From NCBI GenBank assembly GCA_903789505.1, contig CAIFEU010000070.1, positions 1 through 13,527 of the forward strand: a stretch of DNA of 13,527 nucleotides, given 5' to 3'. Each line of letters opens with the position of its first letter. Position 1 is the stretch's first letter. The stretch is from an uncultured Coriobacteriales bacterium. Its GTDB lineage: Bacteria > Actinomycetota > Coriobacteriia > Coriobacteriales > UMGS124. This document shows positions 13,521 to 13,527 of this stretch, in pieces. The position numbers and the translations under genes are program-made. Below the pieces are notes generated by a model. That model saw only the letters and a list, made by a program, of their open reading frames with translations, was not told where the DNA came from and ran no database searches.

Positions 13521-13527
13521 GCTCCTT
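13521..13527 (-). promoter_or_regulatory. alaS: Ribosome-binding site deciding the alaS GTG start
   Basis: On the minus strand AAGGAGC occupies the last seven bases of the window, with the AAGGAG core 9 nt before the GTG at 13512-13510. It supports the GTG, which also gives the expected N terminus M-K-T-A-E-I-R. The promoter lies beyond the window. Confidence 0.7.

Overview
This is a gene-dense chromosomal window of high GC content (mid-60s percent by eye) carrying ordinary housekeeping genes. I see no mobile element, CRISPR array, tRNA or rRNA. The order alaS-ruvX-mltG-[prepilin peptidase]-aroK-pepQ-efp is an actinobacterial arrangement. Together with the GC content, the SufS/SufU pair and the HD-domain CCA-adding enzyme it suggests a high-GC actinomycete. 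My best guess is a member of the Coriobacteriia (Olsenella/Atopobiaceae-like), which is inference only. The first 14 bases are not genomic: they match the end of the Nextera transposase mosaic end, so the left edge is a library or contig-end artefact.

Layout. Positions 15-1289 (+) hold the 3' part of sufS and a complete overlapping sufU, the cysteine desulfurase and sulfur-transfer partner of the SUF iron-sulfur cluster system. A GC-rich hairpin terminator follows. Positions 1534-3126 (-) encode an HD-type CCA-adding tRNA nucleotidyltransferase. It is divergent from murB (3275-4390, +), which makes UDP-MurNAc for peptidoglycan. Convergent to murB is a two-gene minus-strand unit: a YigZ/IMPACT-family protein (4872-5561) and then a GtrA-family four-helix membrane protein (4405-4854).

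From 5745 to the right end everything lies on the minus strand. In transcription order the genes are alaS (13512-10885), ruvX, mltG, a minimal prepilin peptidase, aroK, a pepQ-like M24 peptidase and efp. They combine translation (AlaS, EF-P), a Holliday-junction/rRNA-maturation nuclease fold (RuvX), glycan-strand termination (MltG), prepilin processing, shikimate phosphorylation and dipeptide turnover. ruvX and mltG share an ATGA overlap. Several hairpins with weak U tails lie between genes (alaS/ruvX, prepilin peptidase/aroK, pepQ/efp, and after efp), so the run may be several transcription units.

The most notable point is what is absent. In mycobacteria and relatives, aroE, aroC and aroB sit in this locus around the prepilin peptidase and aroK. 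Here only aroK remains. I found no convincing undescribed system. The remaining items are start-site choices, a possible operator upstream of aroK, an EF-P loop variant and an N-terminal extension on the CCA enzyme.
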